Shown here one piece after another: positions 10,912 through 22,461 of a stretch of 64,000 nucleotides of DNA. Position numbers and translations under genes: made by a program. The DNA comes from Talpa occidentalis (taxonomy: Eukaryota; Chordata; Mammalia; Eulipotyphla; Talpidae): contig NW_023603184.1 of the NCBI RefSeq assembly GCF_014898055.3, forward strand, positions 110,660,615 to 110,724,614, written 5' to 3'. Each line of letters begins with the position of its first letter. The first letter of the stretch is position 1. The notes below the pieces were generated by a model. That model ran no database searches, was not told the DNA's origin, and was given only the letters and a program-made list of their open reading frames with translations.

Positions 10912-11243
10912 AGCTCTTCATAGTGGTTGGACCAGTTTGCACTCCCACCAGCAGTGCAGAAGAGTTCCTTTTTCTCCACATCTTCGCCAACATTTATTAC
11001 TAGTTTTTTTAATATGTTCCATTCTCACTGGTGTAAGATGGTATCTCATTGTAGTTTTGATTTGCATTTCCCTGATTACATGATGTTGAACATTTTTTCA
11101 TATGCCTGTTGGCCATTTGCATTCCCTCTTTGGAGAAGTTTCTTTTTAGCTCTTCTGCCCATTTTTGACTAGGTTATTTACTTTGTTTTTGTTGACTCTC
11201 ATCAGCTCTTTGTGGATTTTTATGATCAGTCAAAAGAGAATGA

Positions 11244-13055
11244 ATTTTAGGAAAAGGAAACACTGTGGCTTGACCCAAGAAATGCCATGACAGGATCCTC
11301 TCTGAGAAGGAGAAAGCTGAAATGTAGCAAAAGCATGCAAGCAAGAAATCAAGTTCAAGGTAGTCAGCTAAAGTAATAGTAAAGTTCTAGAGCTCTTGGA
11401 AATCATCTATTTTTAAGAGAGAAACCACATAATAAATGGTTGTGAGTTAATATTCCACCAGAGACTCAGCATAGAGAAATGCCAGAAAGCAAGAGTGGTG
11501 AGTTCTCAACTGAAGTCACTTGCAATATGATTATAGAGCTTGACAAGAGAAAGTAGGTGAAGTTAGACAAATGAATATTAACTATAGCTACATGGTGTGA
11601 AGACTAAGTGAAATCTGCCTTTGCCTGAGGGAGAAGTTCTGAAACCACATGAATATCCATTGAAGGAAAATACACGTGGAGTAAAGCACAATGTGGCGGT
11701 GGAAGAAAGAGGAAGCATATTACCCACATCAGGTTGGTCAATCCTCAGGAAGGCAGACTTGAGGAAGAAGCGTAGGCAGGGCTTAGAAGCAGATACTTGG
11801 GCATGGAATACTAGGATGCCAGGCTTCTCAAAAATGCTCATAAATAGAAGCACATCTGTATGTGGTTCCAGAAAATTTCTAGTTGTCAGGATGGACTTCT
11901 CAATTTGTGAAATGGGCATGGCCAGGGGAAGGTTAGAGTAGGGATTAGAGTATAAGGGCCCTGTTTCCAGCTATAGGAAGGGTCCTGACCCCCAGGCCCA
12001 CTACCACCAATATTATACCACCAGTTGACACACTTATTTGTCTTTATTCCCTGCCCTATAATCGTCTGAATCTTGATTTTCCTTATCCTAAAGAACAACT
12101 TTGGTTGTGCTCACTTGGTAGCTTGTCTAGGTTCTTTTAATTTTTATGAATTACAAGATATTCAAGGTTAACTTGTAGTGGAGGATGATCATTTTGCAAA
12201 AAGGGCACTGAACAATAGATCATGTTCTTTTTGGGAAATGCTGAATGAAAAAAAATACATTTGAAATAGGCAGATCTTGTCTTCTAGGCAATCCAACAAT
12301 GATTTCATTAAACTGACATCTCCTGCACCACTTGAGCCTTACAGACAATTTTGTAACTTTAAATCGTCTAATACATTAACAATGACCACAATTGTGGATA
12401 GTTTCTACATGTTTGTTTTTCTCTAAATATATTGAACTGATGAAATTCATTATTTAGACAACAACTTTAAAAAGTCATCAGATGATTGACCACATTTGGA
12501 AGATATCTTTTGAGACATGGTTACCATATGGAGGGAAAATCCATTATCAGTGTAGAGTATAAAAATCAAAGAAAACAGTGAGTAACAGATGAAGATATCC
12601 TGACAGGGTGATATTTAGAGAATACATATTTTTCCCACAAATTTAAAGTGCCTTTTCTTGCATGTCACAAAATGAATCATTGCATTTGAGGTGTTTTAAG
12701 TGTCAGCTTTGACACCTTACATTGACATTTTATGATCGGTCACAGCACTTTAGCTTCTAAATGTAAAATCACAGACAAGACCCTACAATTTCTGTTCTTT
12801 TGTGTTCAGATAAAATTTACTGAAAACATAAATTTATTTTTTAGGGGAATGAATTTTAATAATTAGATAATGTTAATGCTTCACTTGAAGTTAATATTCC
12901 AGGAAATAATCCAGATTAAGAAGATGCTGTGGTAAACGCATTGTTCGTCATACATCTTCAGTTAGTCATATGCCAAAAACATACAAGAAATGTGCACATA
13001 TATACATCAAATCATCTACAGCTTCCATATATAAGGATGTTATATTATAAAGTTC
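11244..13055. other. AT-rich unique sequence
   Basis: About 1.8 kb with no confident element. A 106-residue frame at 11621-11941 (+) and an overlapping 113-residue frame on - share the same GC-richer patch; neither shows a domain, signal peptide or exon boundary that I recognise. Confidence 0.5.
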
Positions 13056-13446
13056 TGTGAGGGTCTCTAGTACTCCTACATGCCCTGCTGGGTGTGGATG
13101 ACTGTTTTTCATCCAGGGCATTTCCTAGGTTGTGTTTCCATCAAGCAACCTTGACAGATGAGGTAATGCCTTTCTTTAAGACAAAGAAGAGGCTTACATC
13201 CTGCTTGCTATAAAAAGATGGGCTCCCCAAAGTCATTGTTCCTTGATTATGATACTGAATGGGCAGTAGCCACCCCAGACCATATTGTATTATCCCTTTG
13301 GGACTTGGGGGCAAAAGGAACAGATGCACAGACAAATACTCATGTGACTTGCAGTGCCCTAAGTAATAAAGCTTGTTTTTGTAGCAAAGCTTTTGCTTCT
13401 GACCCAGGACTCTCATGCCTTCTCCATGAACTTTGAAGCAGTAACA
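13056..13446 (+). repeat. Possible solitary LTR of an ERV-type element
   Basis: The segment opens with TGTGAGGGTCTC and carries a TATA box (CTATAAAAAGATGGG, about 13207-13221). About 145 bases downstream is AATAAA (13365-13370), followed by a T/G-rich stretch. This order (TATA, polyadenylation signal, GT-rich end) is that of the U3-R-U5 of a retroviral LTR. The ends are not certain: I see no clear TSD, and the CA terminus could be at more than one place. No internal retroviral genes are present. Confidence 0.4.
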
Positions 13447-13644
13447 GGCTAATTTATGAGCTTCTAAGTAGGGTTAAATCTATTCCAAAGAAAAGGGTCT
13501 CAAATACAAAAAATAAACAACTGAAACAAAAATAAAAATTGCATATCAAAACAATTTAATACATTGTGTTTCCAAGTGAAATGGAAAAAGGAAATACACT
13601 AAGGAAGAAAAGAAAGAAATTTTTCATTTTAGCATCAAGACAAG

Positions 13645-13908
13645 GACCTCCCTGGTGGTGCAAGGGGTTATGACACAACCTATGAAGCTGTCTGCAGCCT
13701 CAGCAGCACAAGTTCAGCCAGCCAGGGAGCCACCCACATGGTGCAGCAGACCTCTCCTGACTTGCCCGCTGCTCCCCTCAGCAGTGTATTTCAGTCAATC
13801 TGTCTATTCTGTTCCCTACTCTGTCTCTGGTGAATCCTCTCACCCCCCCACGCCTCTGGTCTGTACCCCAGTTCTTATATTCATAAATAAATCTTAAAAA
13901 AAAAAAAA
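13645..13908 (+). mobile_element. tRNA-derived SINE (head type A), B box damaged
   Basis: It starts GACCTCCCTGGTGGTGCAAG and has type A head text (ACACAACCTATGAAGCTG). The B box is broken: AAGTTCAGCCAGCCAGG replaces the usual GTTCGATCCCC, with a short deletion. The body and ATAAATAAATCTT end with A tail are intact. TSDs are not clear. The lost B box would make it poorly transcribable by RNA polymerase III today. Confidence 0.93.
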
Positions 13909-14615
13909 GGACAATGACATTCAATTTATTTTAATACCTGCTCTGTTCTTTAAAAAAAAGTTAATTTTCTTTTTAATTGGGTGGGTGTTCTGTCCAATTG
14001 CCAGCTGGATGAAAAGAGTTTCCTACAAGAGTTGACTTGATATATGGGAGAAAGCTTTTTCTTAGACAAAATTTTGTAAACAAAACACAGCTGCTGCATT
14101 CAGTTAAACTGTGAATATATTTCTTCTTGAGTCAAGGAAACTGTTAGGCAATTCTGCTTCTAAAGTGAGTATTTTAAAATCATTAAAAATAATCATCAGT
14201 TTAAACAAGTGTATCTCAAATATGTGAGACACAAATAAATCAAAATTCAATACTCGTAAAACACCTTTCATTTGGATTGGGCCTAAGATTCCCAATGAGA
14301 CAACTATGAAGTAGTGGTAATTAATATGAACATCTGGATAAGCAAAATGTGCCTTGATTACTATTCTCACAATTACATATGGACATGTCAAGTGGATTTT
14401 ACAATTTGAAAGTTAAAAAAACGAACACATCCTAATGTTTCATTGTAGATAGTCATGAGTCCATTCATACTTCTCTTTCACCTGTTTTCTAAAAATTAAT
14501 CAGCTAAATAATTATTTAGACAGTCAGTATATATGAAGACAGTAGCCTAATTACATTTAGCAAATCCAGAAATCTTTGGTGTGAAATGCATTTTACAAAA
14601 GTCAAATACACAGAC
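13909..14615. other. AT-rich unique sequence
   Basis: No gene or repeat that I can support. Confidence 0.55.
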
Positions 14616-14627
14616 AGAATGCAAATG

Positions 14628-14896
14628 GAGGGCCTCTCCAGTGGCACAGTGGCTGTGCACTGTGCTGAGCTGTGAAGCTCTCCACAGCCTCTGCAGCGCA
14701 GGTTCGATTCCTGACCAGTCAGGGAGATTCCCACATGGTGCAACAGAACTCTCCTGCCTCGCCCGCTGCTACCCTCAGCAGTGTCTTTGGTCGTCTGCCT
14801 GTTATGCTCCCCACTCTCTCTGGGTGAATTCTCTTACCCTCCTATGCCTCTGACCTGTACCCCAGTTCTTGTATAAATAAATAAATCTTAAAAAAA
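14628..14896 (+). mobile_element. tRNA-derived SINE (head type D)
   Basis: Perfect 12-bp TSDs AGAATGCAAATG lie at 14616-14627 and 14897-14908. The head reads GTGGCTGTGCACTGTGCTGA, a variant of type D. The B box is GGTTCGATTCC. The body is shorter near GTCTTTGGTCGTCTGCC, a feature shared with the copy at 44255 (GTCTTCGGTCCATCTGCC), which supports a common subfamily. Confidence 0.95.
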
Positions 14897-14908
14897 AGAA
14901 TGCAAATG

Positions 14909-17690
14909 TAGGTTCAATTACTAATTGCTCTATATCTGGATATATATGTCCTAATTCTTGACTTCTTAAACTTAAGTACAAATTAAAAATACTGTTCACT
15001 AGCTTGCTAATGCACTTGGTAAAATAAAAACGCAAACCAGATTTTAAGTAGAAACTTTGTGGTGAGTTCACATTAATTTTTAATGTAAGTTGTTCTCATA
15101 CACACTAGAAGCATAATTAAATGCAAATAAAATGCATATCTATAAATACTCTGCTGCCATTTATAATTAATTACTGGATTACACAAAAATAAACATAAAT
15201 ATCCCTTTGTATAAGACTTAGCATCACATTACCATCAATAGTTAAAAATAAATTTTTATGTTTTCTTGGTACTCATAGTAAATGGAAGATGTAAGCATAC
15301 AGAAATGTTTTCAAATGACAAATATTCATAAAACACTAGGCCAAAATGATTATTATTTTTCAAACTAAATTTTATTCTAATTTTTCTAGTTCCATAAAAT
15401 AAATCTAGCTTTGAAAATAAAAGTATAAAACTAAGAAACATTCAAAGGTATTTCAACCATTTCTGAAAGACTGGAATTCATGTTTTATGTGGCTTTTATT
15501 ATAAGCATATATTATAACACATCTGAATTTTACAACTATGCATTAATACTGAAGTAATTGCAATTGAATTCAAATTTCCTAAGGCATTGTTTCTTAAAAA
15601 TAATTTCATGGTAATATTTTTTAAAAAGATTAACAATTAAGCTATGTAAAGTATTTTTTATTTTTACTTTCATGCCGAAATCTATCTATCCATCTGGGTA
15701 TTTTTTTACTGAGGTAACACTGGTTTACAGCATTCTGTATGATTCAGAGGTATAGGGTCACCACTTCAGGCATATGATACCACAGTAATGTACTTTTTTA
15801 AAGGTAATTAAGGTAGACTTTTGGCAGCAATGCTGTTCCTATGACAACTCATAATTTCAGTGTAGTTCCTTCAATGTAATAGTCAAAGTTAACAATTCTG
15901 AGAACCCATTTATTGATATTTTAGGCATTTGATTTCCAATGATTCTCCCCCTTAAAATGATTTGTTTGCAATATTTTCAAGTTGCATTGACTTACAGGAA
16001 TTTGGAGAGAAACTAAGTTGACTAACAACTGTGTAAGAATTGTTCATATATCAGCAAAGGAAAGTGTGAGTTTGATAATATCACACGTGTAAAAGCTGCA
16101 CAATCTGAAAACATCTAAAGGTCAGTTTTATTGTAACAAGAGCTTTTAAACTACTCTGCTGATTGTAGATATTAAGAAACACTGAACAGTGAACCATACA
16201 AAAATGCAAACGTAGCTTACGAAATTGTTGAAATTTCAGAAACAGAAGACTTTAATAGTAACTAGTGAATGCTTTGATAACATAATAGAATACAGGATGG
16301 GGGGAGGAATTAAGAGACTTTGTCCTGAGGGATATACATTATGCAAAGAATACCTTTGAAAACAATATATATACACATATATATTTAGAGGACTTGTATT
16401 AATATAAATAATATTACTAATATATTAATTCTAAGATAGAAATTTCTGACTACTTTTTATCTAATCATTTTTATGGTAAGTAATTTTATAAAATAATAAT
16501 TCAGTGAGCTACTGGGGGGTACAGAGAGAGCAGGAAGGAAATGACAGAAGTGGGGGGAGGGAAGAAGGAACAGAGGGAGAGGAAAGAAGGGGAAAAGAGA
16601 AAGGAAGAAAACTAGTAATCTAAAAATTGAGACACCAGTGCTTTCTATCATCCCTGAACTCAGTTCATTGCTTTAAATCATGTTAACATGTTTAGTGAGA
16701 AAAATTCACCGATCTGACTTTAGAATAAGATGTAAACCTAAAAGAGTAAAAGACTAAACTATATTAATTGTACTGCTATACTAATTGAAACTGTCAGAAA
16801 GTGTATTTGGTTAGTAGGATCATCATGATTTAAATAAGAATATCATTACTTCATATATATCAAATCACAGCAGGAATAATTAATATAATTAACACCCTGG
16901 TGAAACAACATATGAAAAATTTGAATGTTTACACAAAATGCCCTTTGGTATTTTCTGAAATTGAAATAACCAAAATAAAAAAAAAAGTACAAAATAACAT
17001 TATTTTCCAATCAAATTAAATACCCAATAATCACCAAGACACTTTTTGCAAAGAAAGACTATAGGAGTCTTTAACTTGTCCTGCACTATCTAAGTGTTTT
17101 CAAAAACACTTGGCATTTGAGTATATAATCAGCACTTAAGTAGGCCATGCAGATTATGCTTTTCCATAGAGCCTCACAATAAAATGCTTTATTCAAAGTC
17201 TAAGTAATGTAATCCCTACGAATGAGACATCATTATAATGCCCATTTTGTATTTTCGTTACTATATTGCTGTGGACAGAACCTGGAAGAAATTAACTTTA
17301 TAACTCTTTTTAATCTAAGTCATGTTAGATTCCTGAGTTGACTTTAATTAAAGTGGTCCATTATGCATTTTAAAGACTAAGCACATACCTCAAAAAAATA
17401 AATTAACTCTTATCAGTAGATCATGAAATATGCTAGGCTTCCAAGCAGTTTGCTCCAAGGCAGCATTCAGCCCCACTGATGCCTGGGCTCTAGGATTGTA
17501 CATCAAGGGAGATGAGGGTGTGTTAGGCAGAAGGCACTACTTTCACTGTCATAAATAACTGCTGTGCAGTTCTAGCCTCTAGTACAGACGTGTGTTGCTT
17601 GCCTCTCAACCATTTCTGACTTTCCTTCCCTTTCCTTAACAATTGCTTAAATTTTCCAGTCCTGTGTGTTGGGTGTATGTGACTCCACCC
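14909..17690. other. AT-rich unique sequence with a possible old L1 trace and a polypurine tract
   Basis: TACTGAGGTAACACTGGTTT at about 15708 and what follows resembles the antisense 3' end of an old L1. A purine-rich tract occupies 16513-16612 (listed separately). Nothing else is recognisable; AT content is high and no coding signal is seen. Confidence 0.45.
16513..16612 (+). repeat. Polypurine tract (G/A-rich low complexity)
   Basis: About 100 bases almost wholly purine on the + strand, including GTGGGGGGAGGGAAGAAGG and GGGAGAGGAAAGAAGGGGA, with only scattered pyrimidines. No clean short repeat unit. Confidence 0.85.
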
Positions 17691-18494
17691 TTCCATTACC
17701 CTTCCAAGGGCAGAGCAAATGTTGTCACTTATTTATGCAAATTCTTAAATGGTTTCCTAGTGGCTTAGGTTCAGGGAAGCAATGGGACGCTTGATCCTGA
17801 TATTCCTTTCAGACTCATTTCCCTCAACTTCCTTTCTCAAGGAACAGCTAGCCAATCACTATTTCTTAAATCTACATTATAGATCATACCCCCAACTCTT
17901 TGCTCATTCCCTTTTATCTGTATGCATTCTAAAGTCTTAATGTGCTTCCATTTTTTGAAGTTTGCTTTGACACATCCAATGAAGATTAATCTCTCCCCCT
18001 TTATGCTATTCTGTAATGATGTTTTCACTCCTTGTACAATATCCATTTCTTTTCATTTTGAAGATTTTTTTCATTTATGCATACAAGAACTGGGGTGTAG
18101 GCCAGAGGTGCAGGGGATGAGAGGATCCACCAGAGACAATTGGGGATCCACCAGAACAGGTGGATCTACTGAAATACACTGCTGAGGGGAGCAATGGGCA
18201 AGGCAGAAGAGGTCTGAAGCACCACATGGGTCATCTTCCTGGCAGGGGATCATATTCATGCCACAGTGGCTGGTGAAAGCTTGATAGCACTGAGACTTTA
18301 ACCCCTGTGCCACCAGAGAGGCCATTTCTTAATCACCATATTTTTTTCATCTAATGTCCTCTCTGTGCCTTCTGGAGCACTTTGTTCAGATTTATATCAT
18401 ACTACTTATTACACCATATAATAGTGTATCTACATCTGTATTTTGCTTTTTCTACTACACTATGAGTGTCTTGGCAGCAAAGATACACAATTAG
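17691..18494 (+). repeat. LINE L2 fragment, sense, split by a SINE
   Basis: Right of the SINE, CATACTACTTATTACACCAT, then ACTACACTATGAGTGTCTTG matches the L2 terminal block ('actagactgtgagctccttgagggcaggg'). Left of the SINE, about 17880-18050, the C/T-rich text with TTTGACACATCCAATGAAG fits the preceding L2 segment. The SINE at 18052-18323 therefore inserted into a resident L2. Confidence 0.55.
18052..18323 (-). mobile_element. tRNA-derived SINE (head type C), antisense
   Basis: In element sense the head is GGCCTCTCTGGTGGCACAGG followed by GTTAAAGTCTCAGTGCTATC, defining type C. Short 7-bp flanks ATTTCTT (18045-18051, 18324-18330) fit a TSD. The B box has decayed (ATATGATCCCC). This copy is more diverged than the type B copies. 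Confidence 0.93.
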
Positions 18495-18740
18495 TAGAAA
18501 GCTTTTATTGTGGATGTACTAAGTGCCAGACATGATTATAAGCATGTTACATGCATAAACCTGTTTGATTCTCCTAAAAACTCCAAGAGGTTGGACTATT
18601 ATCTTCCCAATGTGAAAGAAGAGGAAACTGAGACAGAGAGAAATTAAGTAATTTCCTCAAGGCACTGTTTCTAAAAAGTTTTCAAATTAAGGTCATCTGA
18701 CCCGATAACCCATTCATGACACTGCACTTGCTCTCTCACA
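18495..18740 (+). repeat. MIR SINE, nearly complete, sense
   Basis: In order: CTAAGTGCCAGACATGATTA (the 'gtgccaggcactg' block), ATGTTACATGCATAAACCTG, GGTTGGACTATTATCTTCCC, AGAAGAGGAAACTGAGACAG, AGAAATTAAGTAATTTCCTC, AAGGCACTG and AGGTCATCTGACCC. This is the best preserved MIR in the window. Confidence 0.85.
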
Positions 18741-20529
18741 ACTTTTCAGTGCCTATTAGAGTTTTTAAAATGTAGCTCTGCATGTTTTTAAGCAAATTAA
18801 TTAACTTTGCATGCATGAGTAGGTTTTGGGGAAAGGTAGGCACAGCATTTTCCCAAACAAACTCTTTAAAAGTTTCATAAATCTAAGTTAAAATTATACA
18901 TAAACAATTCTGTTTCCTTAGTTTGATGATAACCAGAATCCACTTGAAGCAAAATTTAAGTTTGTTTTTTTTTTCAGAGCACACTACCTCATTTAATCAA
19001 TACTTTTAAGGCAAACCAAAAATGAGCTCGTTAAAACTTGTAATAAATAATGGTAATAAACCCCTTCATCCTACACTTGAAGGGTTTTATTGAGCTACTT
19101 TATAACATGAAACAGCTTTTAGAGATGACAAATTTACAAGCTTTCAACTGACTTGTCCATGATGAATGTAAATGACATTTTCAATTTCAAATTGGTTTCT
19201 TGGTCTAAGGATTTAGATGCTTAAGTTTATATCTGTGCTGATACATTTCTTTAGTGTGAAACATCATTTTTATGCATCAGAAAAATTATTGATGTCATTT
19301 TAATGAAACCATTTTTTTTTTGGTTTGACGTCCATGTCAGTATAATAATTAAGTAGTTCAAATCTGGATGGGATCATATGTCATGGATGGCTTTATGCCG
19401 CTGAGAGTAAAGCTCCCAGCAGTCAAGAAAAGTAACAGGGAAAAGGTTACAGAAGGCATTTTCCCATGAGCTTTGATTCCCTGTATTCATAAACCTTCCT
19501 GTCCAAGGAAACTCAGATGTCATGACACACCAAAAATTACCCCAGTAAAGGAGCACAGGCTTAACCTGACATTGTCAAGCAATGGCATATTTATTTAGGT
19601 TTGTTTCATGAAGATGGTCCCATGATTTTACAAAGTTCAAGCCCTGAATTCCTAAATTCTATGCTGTTTTCAAAAAGGAACCCAAATACCATGACGGAAA
19701 TGCTATAGAAGTTTCAATGCAGCATCCTTTTTTCTTGCAGACATTACTGTATGAAGTTTACAGATCCAAAATGCATGACTTGGATTCCTTTTCCTTCCTG
19801 ATTATATTGACTCCAGACACTGACTTTGACACTGTTTGGGAACACTTAACACAGATACCACTTCTGGAGAAGACATGATGAATTACTACATTTCCTAGTA
19901 CACATTTGTTTGTGATTAATCATAGATTTCATTATCTGACGTGGAAGAATTGTTGTATTTTACATCGTTTAAAATATTAACTTCTTTATCATGAACTTTT
20001 GAATTTGTATAATTCCATCCATCACTCACAGAGAATGAGGCAATGGGATTTGGCAGATGTCCCAGTTTTATCTAACTTGGTTTAGAAGCTAACTATAGAA
20101 AACTTTGTGGAGCACTGTGGGGGCAGCTGAAAGACTCCACTAGAATCCTCTGAACTGTAAGACCAAACATAGGGATAGAAAGACTCATTACTTATTGTTT
20201 GCCTCAGCAGTTGATTTAGCCATGAGGCATGCATGGTGGGCACAATACTTCGGGCCTATAATAAGTTCAGAGATTCAAGAAAGTGTACTAATTTCAATTT
20301 ACCTTTAAAAATGAACAAAAAATGAATTAAAAATAATACTTATATCCTAAGGAATCCCACCCACATATATTCTGTTTTTTTTTTTTTCTACAGTGAAAGG
20401 AGACCATGAAGGTAAAGTGCCTATGGCCCAAGAAAATCATAAACTTACTCGATCTTTTGGCTGGCTGAGAGGATTCTTTGACAAGCTTCAAAGTATTACT
20501 GTGGTTCTCAGTGAAAGAAACATAGGATA
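18741..20529. other. AT-rich unique sequence
   Basis: No supported gene or mobile element. Short homopolymer runs only (for example T10 at about 18965). Confidence 0.55.
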
Positions 20530-20690
20530 GTAATCAAGCCCTAAGATAAGTCACAAGTTTTGTCAAATGGACAAATCACTTAAGCTCCTCTCTCTGTTTC
20601 TTTATAAACAGTTTCTATAAACAAGGATAATAATAATCATCATTTATGTATCTGGAACTCTTTTAGGTATGTTTTGAGCATTACTTCATT
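20530..20690 (-). repeat. Probable MIR fragment, antisense
   Basis: AATGGACAAATCACTTAAGC, then CTCCTCTCTCTGTTTCTTTA and GGATAATAATAATCATCATT are the reversed MIR 'caagttacttaacctctctgtgcctcagtttcctcatctgtaaaatggggataataat' block, diverged. Confidence 0.6.
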
Positions 20691-21339
20691 TAGTTGCAGG
20701 GTTCAAGGCTGAACAGGCACAGAATTAGACTGCTAAACACATTTAAAAACCATACAATGGTTTTATCAGGAGGGATTAGAAATGAATTTGTCTTAGAGAT
20801 GAACAATGGCCTCACTAAAAGATGTTTACCATACCAAACTAGAGATACAAGATTTTAGAGGCTTAGAGCTCTAATGAGTATGTGTAATGATACCTTTGAA
20901 TTGTAATTATGTGACATGACACACACGTCTCATGAGTTTTAAGTTTTGAGGAGAAAGAAGTTCAGTACCCATTCTGTGTAAAAATGAACACAGATAACTT
21001 ACTTTGGTAAATAGTCTATGTTATATTTTACATTTGCTAACAATTTGATTTGTATCTTAACAAGGGACAACATATTATTAACACTGACACTAATACAGTA
21101 GCTGCATTTCAAATATGTGTGAATTTCATCAGTCTTAAATTTTATAAAAAGGAGGCAAGCTTGGGGGAAGTATTTCTGATGCAACAAGTGAAATGACTAA
21201 GAAGTTAACATATTTCTAGAAGCAAGGGATGAGCCAAAATACATTTTATGGATTTGAATGGTATTAGCCAATATTTAATCTATGACAGTGTTTGTGAAGA
21301 GCTAGAAGTAGTGCTGGGCTAGTTAGAAGTCAGGAGATG
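20691..21339. other. AT-rich unique sequence
   Basis: Nothing recognisable. Confidence 0.55.
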
Positions 21340-22217
21340 TAATCTGATCTTCATTAATTCTCTAAACAACTTGAGGATCTTTCCCTCCATTCCTTATATC
21401 ACTTCCCCTCCTTCCTATCTGGACTATAGTCACAGACTATTTTTTTTTTTTTTTACTATATAAGATTTATTATTATTATTTTTTAATTTAAATTTTATTT
21501 TTATATTCCCCATACAATTACAACCCCCTTATTTTTACCCCAAGCCCTCCTTTCCTTACCCCCACCCCCATAGTGTGTCTCTGGTTCATAGTTGTTTGTT
21601 GATTTTGATATTTTCTTTCTTATAGTTATTCTTTTTCCTGGTCCCTTATTTAAGTTTTCTAGATTCCTGCTATGAGTGAGACCATCTGCTATTTTTCTTT
21701 TTCTTTCTGGCTTATTTCACTGAGCATGATCCCTTCCAGCGCCATCCATGTTGCTGCAAACTGCATGTGTTTATCTTTTTTGAATGCTGAGTAATATTCC
21801 ATGGTGTATATAGTCACAGACTATTAATGAATCTGTCTTGTTCCTCTCTTCCAAAGTTATCTTTTCAATTGCAAACACGATCGTGCCATCTTCTTTAAGC
21901 ACTCTTCATCAATTTAAGAATAAATTCTAATTTGCATTTCATAGCATGAAATCATTCATAAGCAGATTTGTCTGTCCCATTTCCTGATAATTCTCTATGT
22001 AGATTTTACATCTGCTTTCCTTTTTAGGCCTCCATTGATGATATTGTTTCTATCTACAACTACAATGTTTCTCTTAGTCTCCACCTCATCCCTCACCTCC
22101 ATTAGTTTTTATTTAATCTTCATCTTTTTATAAAATTTTCCTTTACAGCCCCTCCCTCCCTCCACTTCTCCTCTATCTCCAAAGCAGAGTATTTTGAGAG
22201 TTTTCACATTGGATTTT
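21340..22217 (+). repeat. LINE L2, sense, interrupted by an antisense L1
   Basis: Between the two young L1s, GATCGTGCCATCTTCTTTAA and AATAAATTCTAATTTGCATT, then CATAAGCAGATTTGTCTGTC match the L2 order 'cagatcatgtcactc... cttagaataaaatccaaac... catgatctgtcccc'. Text left of 21425 (CACTTCCCCTCCTTCCTATC) belongs upstream in the same element. Confidence 0.65.
21442..21808 (-). mobile_element. 5'-truncated L1, antisense, with 17-bp TSD
   Basis: Perfect TSDs TATAGTCACAGACTATT lie at 21425-21441 and 21809-21825, with a T run directly after the first. In antisense it holds the C-rich 3' UTR (ACCCCCACCCCCATAGTGTG) and the last part of ORF2 (CATCCATGTTGCTGCAAACT, TAATATTCCATGGTGTATAT). It lacks the 'CATCATTTTTCATTTTTGCA' block that ends the other young L1 copies, so its 3' UTR is internally shortened or a different subfamily. 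Confidence 0.93.
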
Positions 22218-22447
22218 TTTTCTTTTTTTTTGTTGTTTATTTAAAATTTTTTTATTTTATATATTTTTACATCATTATTCATTTTTGCACAATGTGTGCA
22301 TTTTCATCTTGGTTATAGTCCCCATACAATTCCCATTCCCCTTATTTTGACCCTAATCCCTCATTCCCCTTACCCCCATAATGTGTCTGGCTTACAGTTG
22401 CTTGTTGATTTTGATTTTTACTTTATTATAATTAGTCTTTTTCCTAG
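22218..22447 (-). mobile_element. 5'-truncated L1 3' end, antisense, with 14-bp TSD
   Basis: Near-perfect TSDs TCACATTGGATTTT (22204-22217) and TCACATAGGATTTT (22448-22461). The content is L1 3' UTR only: T run, TTACATCATTATTCATTTTT, GCACAATGTGTGCATTTTC, GGTTATAGTCCCCATACAAT, then C-rich blocks. The break lies within the 3' UTR. It sits only 0.4 kb from the L1 at 21442 in the same orientation. Confidence 0.92.
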
Positions 22448-22461
22448 TCACATAGGATTTT

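Larger units (their letters stand above)
9661..11229 (-). mobile_element. Composite L1 insertion, antisense, bracketed by 14-bp TSD
   Basis: The 14-mer TCAAAAGAGAATGA occurs at 9647-9660, directly before a 13-base T run (9661-9673), and again at 11230-11243, directly after the 5'-truncated L1. Reading the minus strand the order is: L1 ORF2 C-terminus (about 11225 to 10582), L1 3' UTR (to about 10320), internal A-rich tail (about 10311-10319), then about 640 bases of non-L1-tail material, then a terminal A tail and the TSD. This is the layout of an L1 with a 3' transduction. Alternative: independent nested insertions and a coincidental 14-bp match. Confidence 0.6.

Noticed and set aside
11578..11941. 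Overlapping 106- and 113-residue frames on opposite strands
   Set aside because: Both come from the same locally GC-richer patch. There is no domain, splice signal pair, promoter or other gene context.
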